A program made the translations under genes and the position numbers. The notes beneath the pieces are model-generated. The model did not search any database and was not told the DNA's origin. It saw only the letters and a list, made by a program, of their open reading frames with translations. From assembly GCA_964530195.1 (NCBI GenBank), contig CAZGXQ010000003.1, positions 1 through 14,857 of the forward strand: a stretch of 14,857 bases of DNA, in the 5' to 3' direction. This stretch comes from CAZGXQ01 sp964530195 (lineage in GTDB: Bacteria > Patescibacteriota > Minisyncoccia > Minisyncoccales > GBS-2). Below, piece after piece: positions 1 through 7,034 of this stretch; within the stretch, counting starts at the first letter, position 1; each line of letters begins with the position of its first letter.

Positions 1-1082
1 TCTTCTAATGAAGTATAAAATTTCAAAAGTTCTCTTGCCATCTCATTAAATGTTGAGGCTAAAGTCTCAAATTCGTCTCCGGTCTGAACTTTTACTTGAA
101 CTTGAAAGTTTCCTTTAGCAATTTCTTTTGCTGCCAAATCAAGTTTTGACAAAGGATTGGTAATGTATCGACTCAAAAAATAAGAAATCAAAATTGTGGA
201 AAGGGAAATAACCAACAAAATAATCCCAGTTTGATTCCGAATTGTTTTTGTTAATCCCAAAACTTCTTCTTTAGGTTGAATTAAAATTAAATGCCAGCTA
301 TAACCTGGATATTTTTGAAATTGATCTAAAACCCTAAAAAAACCAACAACTTCTTCTCCCAAAAAGGTAAAAGTTACCCTTCCTTCTTTTTTAATTTCAG
401 ATTCTTTTAAAGGATAATTCGGAGAGATTTTGTCAAATAATAAAGACTTGTAGGGAGAGGCTAATATTTCGCCTCGAGAATTTATTAAAATAGCTTGTCC
501 TCTTTCTCCAATTTTGACACTACTAATAAGTTCGAGAAGTTTTTCTAAATTTAATTGAGCGACAACAAAAAGATACGGTTCGTTATTTTTGTCTAAAATC
601 GGGATGAAAAAATTTAAAGCTGGGTTAGTAAAATCCAAATAGGCATAAATATCAGACATTACAATCTTTTTTTCTTTTTTTGCTTTCAAAAACCAAAAAT
701 TGCTTTGCCATTTTTCGTAAAACTCGGGAGAGGTAGAAATAATAACACCTCCAAAAGAATCAAGGAGAGCAATATTCCGAAAAACTCCAGAAATCGTGAC
801 AATTTTTTTTATTTCTTCTTCTTTTTCTTGAATTGAAATATCAGGAGAAGAAATAATTGGGTTTTGGGAAAGCGTAATTGCTTCTTTAAATGCTTTTAAA
901 ATAAAATTTTCTACCTCTGCTGAAATAAGCTTGTTTAATTCCTTTAGATTTTGAAGTGCTCTCTCTTGAAGAAACTCTGTTGAATTATAAATTGTAAAAA
1001 TTCCATTTAATAAAAGAGGGATAATTGACAAAATTATTAATATTAGGGTTGTTTTTGTTCTAAAAGAAATTCGCGGTTTCAT
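1..1082 (-). CDS. Double-Cache / HAMP transmembrane sensor, C-terminus beyond the window
   Basis: This is the N-terminal 360 residues of a membrane receptor; the frame is still open at base 1, so the output domain (kinase, cyclase or other) is unseen. Reading the minus strand from ATG at 1082 gives a TM helix at about residues 11-31, a roughly 250-residue extracellular part, a second TM at about 285-305 and a HAMP domain at about 305-357 (NPLSKLDLAAKEIAKGNF, then a DE dyad near 336 and FNEMARE). The segment GQAILINSRGEILASP (about 195-210) is typical of a Cache ligand-binding domain; the length suggests a double Cache. Cache domains usually bind small molecules such as amino acids outside the cell and HAMP passes the signal inward. 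The start codon overlaps the stop of the upstream PotD-like gene as ATGA, implying translational coupling. A histidine kinase is the likeliest complete product, but that is inference. Confidence 0.85.
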   Translation of the reverse strand, partial: MKPRISFRTKTTLILIILSIIPLLLNGIFTIYNSTEFLQERALQNLKELNKLISAEVENFILKAFKEAITLSQNPIISSPDISIQEKEEEIKKIVTISGVFRNIALLDSFGGVIISTSPEFYEKWQSNFWFLKAKKEKKIVMSDIYAYLDFTNPALNFFIPILDKNNEPYLFVVAQLNLEKLLELISSVKIGERGQAILINSRGEILASPYKSLLFDKISPNYPLKESEIKKEGRVTFTFLGEEVVGFFRVLDQFQKYPGYSWHLILIQPKEEVLGLTKTIRNQTGIILLVISLSTILISYFLSRYITNPLSKLDLAAKEIAKGNFQVQVKVQTGDEFETLASTFNEMARELLKFYTSLE

Positions 1083-2161
1083 TGTATTTCCTTTGCTAAT
1101 TCATTAATTTTTTTCACAACTTCTAAATTTTGATAGCCAGTAAAATATTGACTTTTAAAAAGGATTTCTCTATCTAAAGGAAAATCTAACCCTTGTGTTT
1201 TTTCTTTAAATTCGGGCGAAAGAAAATCAATCATCTTTTCATTACTCATTAAAGCTCCAATGTCTTCTGAATTTTTTGCGCTTATTTTTGGTTCTAAAAG
1301 ATAATTCAAAAACAAATGAGCTGCTTCCTTGTGTCGAGCATTTTTGGGAATACAGAAATTATCTGCCCAAAGTAACACTCCTTCGTTTGGAGCAAAAAAT
1401 TTAATGTCTGGATTTGATTCTTGAATCGGAAGAATCTCAGTTGAATAAATCAAAGCAATCCAGGCTTCTTCATTAATCATTAATTCTCTTTGTCTAACAG
1501 GATCATCATATCCAATTACTAAAGATTTTTGTTTTAAAGCCAATTCAAGAGCTTCTTTTAATTGATCTTCAGTTGGATTTTCTAAAGGATAGCCAAGATA
1601 GAATAAAGCATTAATTAAAATCTCTTCTGGAAGATTTGGAAGGCTAATTTTCCCTTTATATTTTTCATCCCAAAGAATTTTTCTTGTTCCATCAAAGTCT
1701 TTAACATATTTTTCGTTAATTGCAATTCCAGTAAATCCGCTAACATAAGGTACGCAATAGAGATTTCCTGGATCATAACTATTGTTCTTTGCTTTTTCTT
1801 TTAAATTTTTTAAATTTGGAATCTTAGAATGATCTAAAGGAGAAAGTAATTTTAGTTTTTTAAATTGAGAAACGAGATCATCTTCAATTACAATTAAATC
1901 ATATTTTTCAGGTTCAGATTGTAACATAGGAAGGATTTCGTCTGAGCTTTCAAAGGTATCAAGATGAATTTTTATTTTAAATTCTTTTTCAAAACTATCA
2001 ATCACCTCTTGACTAATGTAGTCTTCCCAATTGAAAATAAAAAGTTCTTCTTCCTTTGATGGTAAAGGGGGTTGGCTTTCTTTTGGAAAAAAATTTTTGA
2101 TTAAAAAAATAGAAAATCCCAAAACGAAAATCAAAAAGATTATCAAAAGAATTTTTTTCAT
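1079..2161 (-). CDS. PotD-type (spermidine/putrescine-like) solute-binding protein, membrane anchored
   Basis: A 360-residue periplasmic-binding-protein-fold protein resembling polyamine-binding PotD/PotF. Family marks are FNWEDYISQEVIDSFEKEF at 43-61 (PotD has a similar NWxEY opening), CVPYVSGFTGIAIN at 136-149, and a C-terminal EGVLLWADNFCIPKNA stretch at 260-275 matching the PotD GGIFWMDSLAIPANA region. From memory of E. coli PotD, the W-x-D pair there contacts polyamine and is kept (W265, D267), as are W45 and Y48, whereas other contacts (the serine/tyrosine near 83-85 and one aromatic) appear replaced, so the ligand may differ. Residues 4-22 form a hydrophobic helix with no lipobox cysteine, suggesting an uncleaved anchor. 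It overlaps both neighbours by 4 bp (ATGA). No PotA, PotB or PotC is present, so a sensing role is as plausible as uptake. Confidence 0.85.
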   Translation of the reverse strand: MKKILLIIFLIFVLGFSIFLIKNFFPKESQPPLPSKEEELFIFNWEDYISQEVIDSFEKEFKIKIHLDTFESSDEILPMLQSEPEKYDLIVIEDDLVSQFKKLKLLSPLDHSKIPNLKNLKEKAKNNSYDPGNLYCVPYVSGFTGIAINEKYVKDFDGTRKILWDEKYKGKISLPNLPEEILINALFYLGYPLENPTEDQLKEALELALKQKSLVIGYDDPVRQRELMINEEAWIALIYSTEILPIQESNPDIKFFAPNEGVLLWADNFCIPKNARHKEAAHLFLNYLLEPKISAKNSEDIGALMSNEKMIDFLSPEFKEKTQGLDFPLDREILFKSQYFTGYQNLEVVKKINELAKEIQ

Positions 2162-3204
2162 AGATTTTTATTTTTCAGTTTTGATTTAAGTTCTTCAATT
2201 TGTTTTTTTAATTCTATCATTTTTAATTCTCTAGCCACTGTCAATTTTTGAAATTTTTCTAATTCTTCTACTTTCTTTTGGAGTTCTTTGGTCCTTTCTT
2301 TAATTTGCCATTCCAAGTTTTTGTTTAATTCTTCTAATTCCTTAGTTCTAGCAGCGACTTTAATTTCTAAAATTAATTTAGCTTCTTCTATTTCTTCTTT
2401 TGCCCTTTCTAATTCTTTTATTTTCTCTTCCAATTGTTGAGATTTTTCTTTTATCTTCAATCTAAGATTCTCGGTCAAATCTCTTATCTTTTCTCTCATT
2501 TTGTCTAAACCTTCTCCTACTTCTCCTAATTCGTCTTTTTTCTCTATTTTAATTTTCGCTTCTAAATTTCCTTTTGCAATTTCTTCAATTGACCTTTTTA
2601 ATTTGAAAAGAGGGTTCAAAATTTCTCTTTGAATAAAGAAATAAAAAAACCAAAACAGGAAAAAGAACGAGCCCCCAAAGAGGATTACAAGTTTAATTTT
2701 AAACTCTTGGCATATTTTTTGAAGGTTTTCAAATGAAATTTTTAAATTACAGCTTCCAATCACTTTCCCTTTGGATTCTAAGGGGAAGAAAAATGAATAA
2801 ATTTCTTTACCATTTTTTTTCTCTTTTTTTGCTACTGAAGAAATTTTCCCTTCTAAAATTTGTAAATCTTCAGAAGAAGGAAAAGTATTTATTAGGGATG
2901 GCTCACTTGAGGCCAAAATTTTTGGTCCTCTTTTGGTTAAAGCACTAATATTAATTTCAATTACTTCAGGGTTTGAAAAAAGAACTTTTTGAATGATTAA
3001 AAAAAGTTCTTCAGGATTTTCCAAATTAGGAACTAAACCTAATCCAATATTTAAACTCTGGAAAATAGCTTCGCTTTTTTCTCTATAAATTCTTTCTACT
3101 AACTTATTTTGGGTTCTTAATAAAAGTATTATCTCAAAGGAAAATAACAAAAGGAGAAAAAGAAAAATTGGGAAAATGAGTTTAATTTTAAGACTAATTC
3201 TCAT
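2158..3204 (-). CDS. sCache-like / HAMP / coiled-coil membrane protein lacking an output domain
   Basis: A 348-residue protein with TM helices at about 8-30 and 170-191 enclosing an extracellular domain of about 140 residues. That domain carries a Cache/PAS-like pattern (ISALTKRGPKILASSEPS, then FFFPLESKGKVIGSCNL). A HAMP domain follows at about 192-244 (NPLFKLKRSIEEIAKGNLEA, then DELGEVGEGLDKMRE), and then an uninterrupted coiled coil at about 240-345. The coiled coil contains two RTKELEELN-like repeats and ends in FQKLTVARELKMIELKKQI. Similar motifs (usually VGRELRMIELK) commonly follow HAMP or PAS domains in bacterial sensors, where a kinase may or may not come next; here the protein simply stops. 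There is no HisKA, HATPase, GGDEF or MCP signalling tip. It overlaps the PotD-like gene by 4 bp and lies 1 bp after the amino-acid-binding gene. A signal relay acting on a kinase in trans is inferred. Confidence 0.85.
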   Translation of the reverse strand: MRISLKIKLIFPIFLFLLLLFSFEIILLLRTQNKLVERIYREKSEAIFQSLNIGLGLVPNLENPEELFLIIQKVLFSNPEVIEINISALTKRGPKILASSEPSLINTFPSSEDLQILEGKISSVAKKEKKNGKEIYSFFFPLESKGKVIGSCNLKISFENLQKICQEFKIKLVILFGGSFFFLFWFFYFFIQREILNPLFKLKRSIEEIAKGNLEAKIKIEKKDELGEVGEGLDKMREKIRDLTENLRLKIKEKSQQLEEKIKELERAKEEIEEAKLILEIKVAARTKELEELNKNLEWQIKERTKELQKKVEELEKFQKLTVARELKMIELKKQIEELKSKLKNKNL

Positions 3205-3205
3205 T

Positions 3206-3994
3206 TTATCTTAACCACTTTCTCTCTAAATCTTTTAAAATTCCTTGAGTCTTTAATCTATCAATTGTTGTGTTTACTTTTTCCAAAAGAGCCTTTTCTC
3301 CCTTTTTCACTACTACTCCATAAAATTCATTGGTTAAAGGCTCCCCAATTAAAGTTAAATTTGGATCTTTTTTGACTAATTCGACGCCGGTTGGAAAATC
3401 AACCAAAACTATTTCAACCCTGTCTTCAATCAATGCCTCTATTGCTTTTTGATAATCATCAAAACCAATCACCAAAGAGGGGTCAGTAAGCTCTTTTGCT
3501 TTTTCTTCTCCAGTAGTATTTCTCTGAACTCCAATTGTTTTTCCTCTTACATCTTCTGGAGTTTTTATTAAATCTAATTTTTCTTTCTTTGTAACAATTA
3601 TTTGACCTGCATTAAAATAAGGTTTTGAAAAATCCATTTTCTCTGCTCTTTCAAGAGTAATAGTTACACCAGCTAAAATTAAATCAACCTCTCCTCTTTC
3701 TAAAGCAAAAAACAATTCATCCCAAGGAATGTTTTTGAATTCAGCATTTACTTTTAAGTCCTTGGCAATTTCTGTGCCCAAATCAATATCAAAACCAACA
3801 ATCTCTCCGTTTTCATTTAAAAATTCAAAGGGAGGAAAGGTTGCGTCTGTTCCAATTACAATTTTCCCTTCTTTTTTAATCTTTAATAAATGGGGGTCTG
3901 AAATTTGACTTTTTCCTTTTCCCAAAAAAACAAAAACCCCAACTCCTAAAGCAAAAAGAAAAAGTAAAAGAAAAACGATTAGTGTTTTTTTCAT
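3206..3994 (-). CDS. Amino-acid-type extracellular solute-binding protein (SBP_bac_3 family)
   Basis: A 262-residue protein of the polar amino acid binding family. It shows GTDATFPPFEFLNENGEIVG at 48-67, the family signature GFDIDLGTEIAKDL at 67-80, VDLILAGVTITLERAEKMDF at 103-122 with the arginine that usually binds the substrate alpha-carboxylate (R116), and VDFPTG at 198-203 with the aspartate that usually binds the alpha-amino group (D199). These argue for an L-amino acid ligand; the exact amino acid cannot be told. The N-terminus (residues 4-24) is a hydrophobic helix with no lipobox cysteine, so the protein is probably tethered by an uncleaved TM. It is the first gene of the four-gene minus-strand operon, about 32 nt after a predicted transcription start, and no permease or ATPase partner lies nearby. 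It could deliver ligand to a distant transporter, but its company of HAMP receptors favours sensing. Confidence 0.9.
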   Translation of the reverse strand: MKKTLIVFLLLFLFALGVGVFVFLGKGKSQISDPHLLKIKKEGKIVIGTDATFPPFEFLNENGEIVGFDIDLGTEIAKDLKVNAEFKNIPWDELFFALERGEVDLILAGVTITLERAEKMDFSKPYFNAGQIIVTKKEKLDLIKTPEDVRGKTIGVQRNTTGEEKAKELTDPSLVIGFDDYQKAIEALIEDRVEIVLVDFPTGVELVKKDPNLTLIGEPLTNEFYGVVVKKGEKALLEKVNTTIDRLKTQGILKDLERKWLR

Positions 3995-4032
3995 TTTTTT
4001 ACTCTTTTTCTCGACCTTTTTCCTCTTCTTTT

Positions 4033-4061
4033 ATTTTATACTTTTTAGGCTACTCTCTCAA
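4033..4061 (-). promoter_or_regulatory. Sigma70-type promoter of the solute-binding / HAMP operon
   Basis: On the minus strand TTGAGA (4061-4056) is followed by a 17-nt spacer and TAAAAT (4038-4033). The spacing is ideal and both hexamers are one mismatch from consensus. The predicted start near 4026 leaves a leader of about 32 nt before the ATG at 3994. The close packing of the next four genes suggests this promoter drives them all. Confidence 0.6.
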
Positions 4062-4145
4062 TTTTCATTTTCTTTTTTCAACTCTATTTAAGCTCTCTTT
4101 CACCTGCAATTAAAACGGAAAAATTTTTTATTTTGGGTTCTAAAA

Positions 4146-5042
4146 TTACCATAATTTCAAATTTTCGTTTTTTGATTCTTTGCCTAGCTCTTCAAGTCTT
4201 TTTATTAAACTCTTAAATTCAAGCATCTCAAAAAATTCTTTCACTTCTTCTTTTTGATATTTTTCAAATTGGCAATCTTTTAAATCGAAATCAATGGGCA
4301 CATCTTCTTTTGTTTTTATTAACATCTTTGAAAAAAGAGCAGATTCTTTTTCTTTAATTAATAATTCTTTTAGTTTTGGCTGTATTTTGTCGAGATTTTG
4401 ATAAATTCCTTCTAAACTTCCAAATTTTTTAATTAACTCAATTGCTGTTTTTTCACCAATACCTTTAACTCCTGGAATATTATCTGAAGGATCTCCACAA
4501 AGAGCCTTAAAATCTGGTATTTGATTTGGTAAAAGTCCTCCAAATTTTTCAGCTACTTTTTTTTCATCAATAAAAGACGTATTTTTGATCCCTCTTTGAA
4601 GAAAATAAATTTTTGTTTCTTGATTGACAATCTGAAATAAATCTTGATCACCGCTAACAACTATTTTGGGAATTCCTTTTGTTTTGATTGCAATGGTAGT
4701 AATAATGTCGTCTGCCTCATATCCTTCTTTTTCAAAATAAGGAATTTTAAATACTTTTAAAGCTTCTTTTGTCTTTTTAATCTGTTCTTTTAGCTCGTTT
4801 GGGGTGGGAGGACGAGTAATTTTGTAAGCTTTAAATTCTTTGTGGCGAAAGGTTTTTGCAGGAAAATCAAAACAAGCGCAAAGAAATTTGGGATTAATTT
4901 CTCTAATAATTTTAAAAAAAAGTAAGAAAAAACCGTAAATTGCCTCCGTCCTTTCTCCTTTTCTGGTAGTAAGGGGGGGTAAGGCGTGAAAGGTTCGATG
5001 TAAAATTGAATTTGAATCAAAAATTACTAGTTTTTCTTGCAT
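4146..5042 (-). CDS. Stand-alone 5'-3' exonuclease (DNA polymerase I N-terminal domain type, flap endonuclease)
   Basis: A 298-residue structure-specific 5' nuclease equivalent to the N-terminal domain of PolA, which removes RNA primers and 5' flaps during lagging-strand maturation and repair. Metal-binding motifs are all visible: IFDSNS (D9), CFDFPAKTFRHKEFKAYK (57-73), EGYEADDIITTIA (106-118), VSGDQDLFQ (129-137), and the helix-hairpin-helix region GDPSDNIPGVKGIGEKTA (183-200). The protein ends right after the usual EFKSLIKRLEEL that closes the exonuclease domain, followed by a short polar tail; there is no 3'-5' exonuclease or polymerase domain, so this is a stand-alone domain and not a truncated PolA. 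The polymerase domain must be elsewhere or absent. It lies 19 nt after tsaE on the same strand and probably shares its transcript. No intrinsic terminator is clear after its stop. Confidence 0.93.
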   Translation of the reverse strand: MQEKLVIFDSNSILHRTFHALPPLTTRKGERTEAIYGFFLLFFKIIREINPKFLCACFDFPAKTFRHKEFKAYKITRPPTPNELKEQIKKTKEALKVFKIPYFEKEGYEADDIITTIAIKTKGIPKIVVSGDQDLFQIVNQETKIYFLQRGIKNTSFIDEKKVAEKFGGLLPNQIPDFKALCGDPSDNIPGVKGIGEKTAIELIKKFGSLEGIYQNLDKIQPKLKELLIKEKESALFSKMLIKTKEDVPIDFDLKDCQFEKYQKEEVKEFFEMLEFKSLIKRLEELGKESKNENLKLW

Positions 5043-5061
5043 ATTTTTGGTTTAAGAAAAA

Positions 5062-5520
5062 TTACTTTGAATAAAAAGCAATTTTTCGCTTTGTTTTCCC
5101 TAAAACCTCAAATTTTAAGAAAAAAATTTTTTTTGGTAAAATTTCCCGAATTTTATCTGCCCACTCAATTGCAACAATATTTTTAGGATAGTCAATAATA
5201 TTTTTAAAATTTAAAGCTAAAATTTCTTTTGGTTTTTCAATCCGATAACAATCGATATGATAAAAATATTTAAAGTTTAAAACCTGATTTTGAATTTCAA
5301 ATTTTCTAATAAGTATAAAAGTTGGACTTAAAATTTTTTCCTTAATCCCTATTCCTTTTGCAAACCCTTTTAAAAAAGTTGTCTTCCCTCCCCCCAAATC
5401 TCCTATTAAAGCTAAAATCAATGCTTTTTTCCTTTTTTTCTTTTTAATCAACTTTTCAGCAATTTCTTTCCCTAAAGAAATTGTTTCTTTTTGGCATTTT
5501 GTGAAGTAGATTTTTTTCAT
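5062..5520 (-). CDS. tsaE: tRNA threonylcarbamoyladenosine biosynthesis ATPase TsaE
   Basis: TsaE is the small P-loop ATPase that works with TsaB, TsaC and TsaD to make the universal t6A modification at position 37 of ANN-decoding tRNAs in the cytoplasm. With the ATG at 5520 the product is 152 residues, normal for the family. Motifs: Walker A GDLGGGKT (40-47), SPTF (65-68), HIDCYRIE (88-95) and EWADKI (119-124). A TTG two codons upstream (5526) also opens the frame, but the AGG upstream is only 3 nt from the TTG and 9 nt from the ATG, so the ATG is preferred. Residues about 75-84 (FEIQNQVLNF) form a longer, polar loop than usual and are encoded by an A-rich repeat-like tract. The gene is divergent from the PilB-type ATPase gene. 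Confidence 0.93.
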   Translation of the reverse strand: MKKIYFTKCQKETISLGKEIAEKLIKKKKRKKALILALIGDLGGGKTTFLKGFAKGIGIKEKILSPTFILIRKFEIQNQVLNFKYFYHIDCYRIEKPKEILALNFKNIIDYPKNIVAIEWADKIREILPKKIFFLKFEVLGKTKRKIAFYSK

Positions 5521-5548
5521 TGACAAAAACCTGAAAATAAAGTAAACA
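5520..5548 (+). promoter_or_regulatory. Possible promoter for the PilB-type gene
   Basis: A perfect TTGACA (5520-5525), overlapping the tsaE start codon on the other strand, is followed after 17 nt by TAAACA (5543-5548), which matches the -10 consensus at only three positions. A start near 5555 would leave about 30 nt before the ATG at 5585. The weak -10 keeps this tentative. Confidence 0.35.
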
Positions 5549-5584
5549 GAAATAAGACCTTTTTAATTTTAGCAAAAATTTAAA

Positions 5585-6883
5585 ATGAGAGAAAAATTAG
5601 TAGGGCAAATCAAAATTTCTCCTGAAAAAATTCTGTTGGCAGAGGAAAAAATAAAGCACATTTTGCATTACAAAAATTATGTTGAAATGTTTTCAAAGAG
5701 AGAAATTACAGAGTTAGTAGAGATTATTTTAATTGGGGGTTTTTATCTTGATGTTTCTGATTTTCACTTTGAACCAAAAAAAGAAAATGTATTAATGCGA
5801 GTTAGAATTGACGGTGTGCTCCATGATATAACTTATTTTCCTCATTCTGTTTATCTCTCATTAGCTTCTCGTTTAAAACTTCTCTCTGGTCTAAAGCTTA
5901 ATATTACTGACCGACCTCAAGATGGTCGTTTTTCAATTATTATTAAAGACCTCTCAGTAGAAATAAGAACTTCTTCTTTGCCTTCAGAATATGGAGAGAC
6001 AATTGTTCTTAGAATGTTAAATCCAAAATGGGTAGTTGATATGGAATCTTTAGGATTAAGGGAAGATATGCTCTCTCTTTTTTATGAAGAACTAAAAAAA
6101 CCGAATGGAATGATAATTTGTACAGGTCCTACAGGTTCTGGAAAAACAACCACTCTCTATGCCTTTTTACAAAAATTAATAAATCCAGAAATTAAAATCA
6201 TTACTGTTGAGGATCCAATTGAGTACCATCTAAAAGGAGTAGCTCAAACTCAAGTTGATGAATCAAGGGGCTACACTTTTGCTAATGCTTTAAGGGCGGT
6301 GGTAAGGCAAGATCCAGATGTAATTTTAATTGGCGAAATCAGAGATAAAGAAACGGTCCAAATCGCACTTCAAGCAGCTCTTACTGGACATTTAGTTTTG
6401 AGCACTGTCCACACTAACGATGCGGCCGGAACTGTAGCCAGGCTTTTGGCTTTAGGTGGGGAGATTCATAATATTGCTTCTGCTTTGAATTTAGTTATTG
6501 GACAAAGATTAGTAAGAAAAATTTGTCCAAAATGTGTTGAATTTCAAAAAATTCCTTTTGAGCTCTATCTTAAACTAAAAAAAGCCTTTAGAGAAATTCC
6601 TCCCACCGTAAAGTTCCCTCCTTTAACTCCAGAAAGCAAAATTCCTGTCCCTAAAGGATGTGAAAATTGCAATTTTACTGGATACAAAGGAAGGATGGGA
6701 ATTTTTGAGGCTTTTGCGGTCGATCCTGAAATGGAAAGGTTTATTTTAACTAACCCTCCAACAGTTGATTTGAGAGAAAAAGCAATTAAAAAAGGAATGG
6801 TGCCAATGCATTTGGATGGGTATATTAAAGTTTTGGAAGGAAAAACAACCATTGAAGAAGTAGAAAGAGTTACTGAAGAATAA
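5585..6883 (+). CDS. pilB: PilB/GspE-family secretion ATPase, short form without N1/MshEN domain
   Basis: A 432-residue hexameric AAA-type motor ATPase of the type IV pilus assembly / type II secretion family. The N2 domain starts directly (SDFHFEP, 58-64, then RVRIDGVLHD). The motor domain has Walker A GPTGSGKTT (181-189), the Asp box TVEDPIEY (207-214), Walker B VILIGEIRD (246-254) and the His box TGHLVLSTVHTNDA (267-280). A zinc-type pair of cysteine motifs, CPKC (314-317) and CENC (359-362), marks PilB/GspE and argues against the retraction ATPase PilT. Full-length PilB is about 560 residues; this protein lacks the N-terminal N1 (MshEN) domain that usually binds c-di-GMP or the platform. 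No PilC, PilM or pilin gene is in the window, so pilus extension is family-based inference. The start has no Shine-Dalgarno sequence. Confidence 0.9.
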   Translation: MREKLVGQIKISPEKILLAEEKIKHILHYKNYVEMFSKREITELVEIILIGGFYLDVSDFHFEPKKENVLMRVRIDGVLHDITYFPHSVYLSLASRLKLLSGLKLNITDRPQDGRFSIIIKDLSVEIRTSSLPSEYGETIVLRMLNPKWVVDMESLGLREDMLSLFYEELKKPNGMIICTGPTGSGKTTTLYAFLQKLINPEIKIITVEDPIEYHLKGVAQTQVDESRGYTFANALRAVVRQDPDVILIGEIRDKETVQIALQAALTGHLVLSTVHTNDAAGTVARLLALGGEIHNIASALNLVIGQRLVRKICPKCVEFQKIPFELYLKLKKAFREIPPTVKFPPLTPESKIPVPKGCENCNFTGYKGRMGIFEAFAVDPEMERFILTNPPTVDLREKAIKKGMVPMHLDGYIKVLEGKTTIEEVERVTEE

Positions 6884-6998
6884 AAAACCCGGAACCAATT
6901 AAAGCGGCCAAGTGCTTTTTGTTTTAGAATTTCCCCGAGGAGCAACCCAGAAACTCCAGGTTGTCCAGATCTAAGAGAAATTCTAGTTGGTTCCGGGT
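6882..6998 (-). ncRNA. Candidate structured small RNA (three-way junction with paired ends)
   Basis: An intergenic RNA candidate of about 112 nt plus a U-tail, read on the minus strand from about 6998 to 6882. The ends pair perfectly over 12 bp (6987-6998 with 6887-6898). Inside, UAGAAUUUC-type arms pair over 9 bp (6977-6985 with 6925-6933) and are capped by a bulged hairpin (6959-6966 with 6939-6947). A third hairpin (6913-6918 with 6901-6906, six pairs with one G-U) branches on the 3' side, giving a three-way junction. A promoter starts it at the right place, and the closing stem is followed by six U residues (the first of them paired), as in an intrinsic terminator. I do not recognise the family: it lacks the SRP GGAA apical loop and AGCA motifs, the large 5' bubble of 6S RNA, and tRNA features. 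A palindromic mobile element is the main alternative, because pairing alone does not fix the strand. Confidence 0.6.
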
Positions 6999-7005
6999 AA
7001 TTATT

Positions 7006-7034
7006 ATATTAACAAATTATGAAACAATTGTCAA
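7006..7034 (-). promoter_or_regulatory. Promoter of the candidate small RNA
   Basis: On the minus strand a perfect TTGACA (7034-7029) is followed by 17 nt and TAATAT (7011-7006), preceded by an extended -10 TGT. A perfect TATAAT overlaps it (7008-7003) but at a 20-nt spacing. The predicted start at about 6999-6998 coincides with the first base of the 12-bp closing stem. The -35 element lies inside the first codons of the divergent gene at 7019. Confidence 0.6.

Noticed and set aside
2733..2948. A 71-codon plus-strand frame opposite the HAMP coiled-coil gene
   Set aside because: It is antisense to a clear membrane-sensor reading frame and shows no domain or start signal.
4119..4130. AAAAATTTTTT palindrome after the exonuclease gene as a terminator
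   Set aside because: It is A-T only, has no loop and lacks a stable stem, so it is not a credible intrinsic terminator.
6565..6945. A 126-codon minus-strand frame opposite the end of pilB
   Set aside because: It is antisense to conserved pilB codons (including the CENC motif) and has no family features.
6882..6998. SRP RNA, 6S RNA, tRNA or hammerhead ribozyme identity for the structured element
   Set aside because: No SRP GGAA apical loop or AGCA motif, only a 1-nt 5' side at the central junction where 6S has a large bubble, no tRNA T-loop or acceptor layout, and the CCGAGGA stretch on the plus strand departs from the hammerhead CUGANGA core without a properly placed GAAA.
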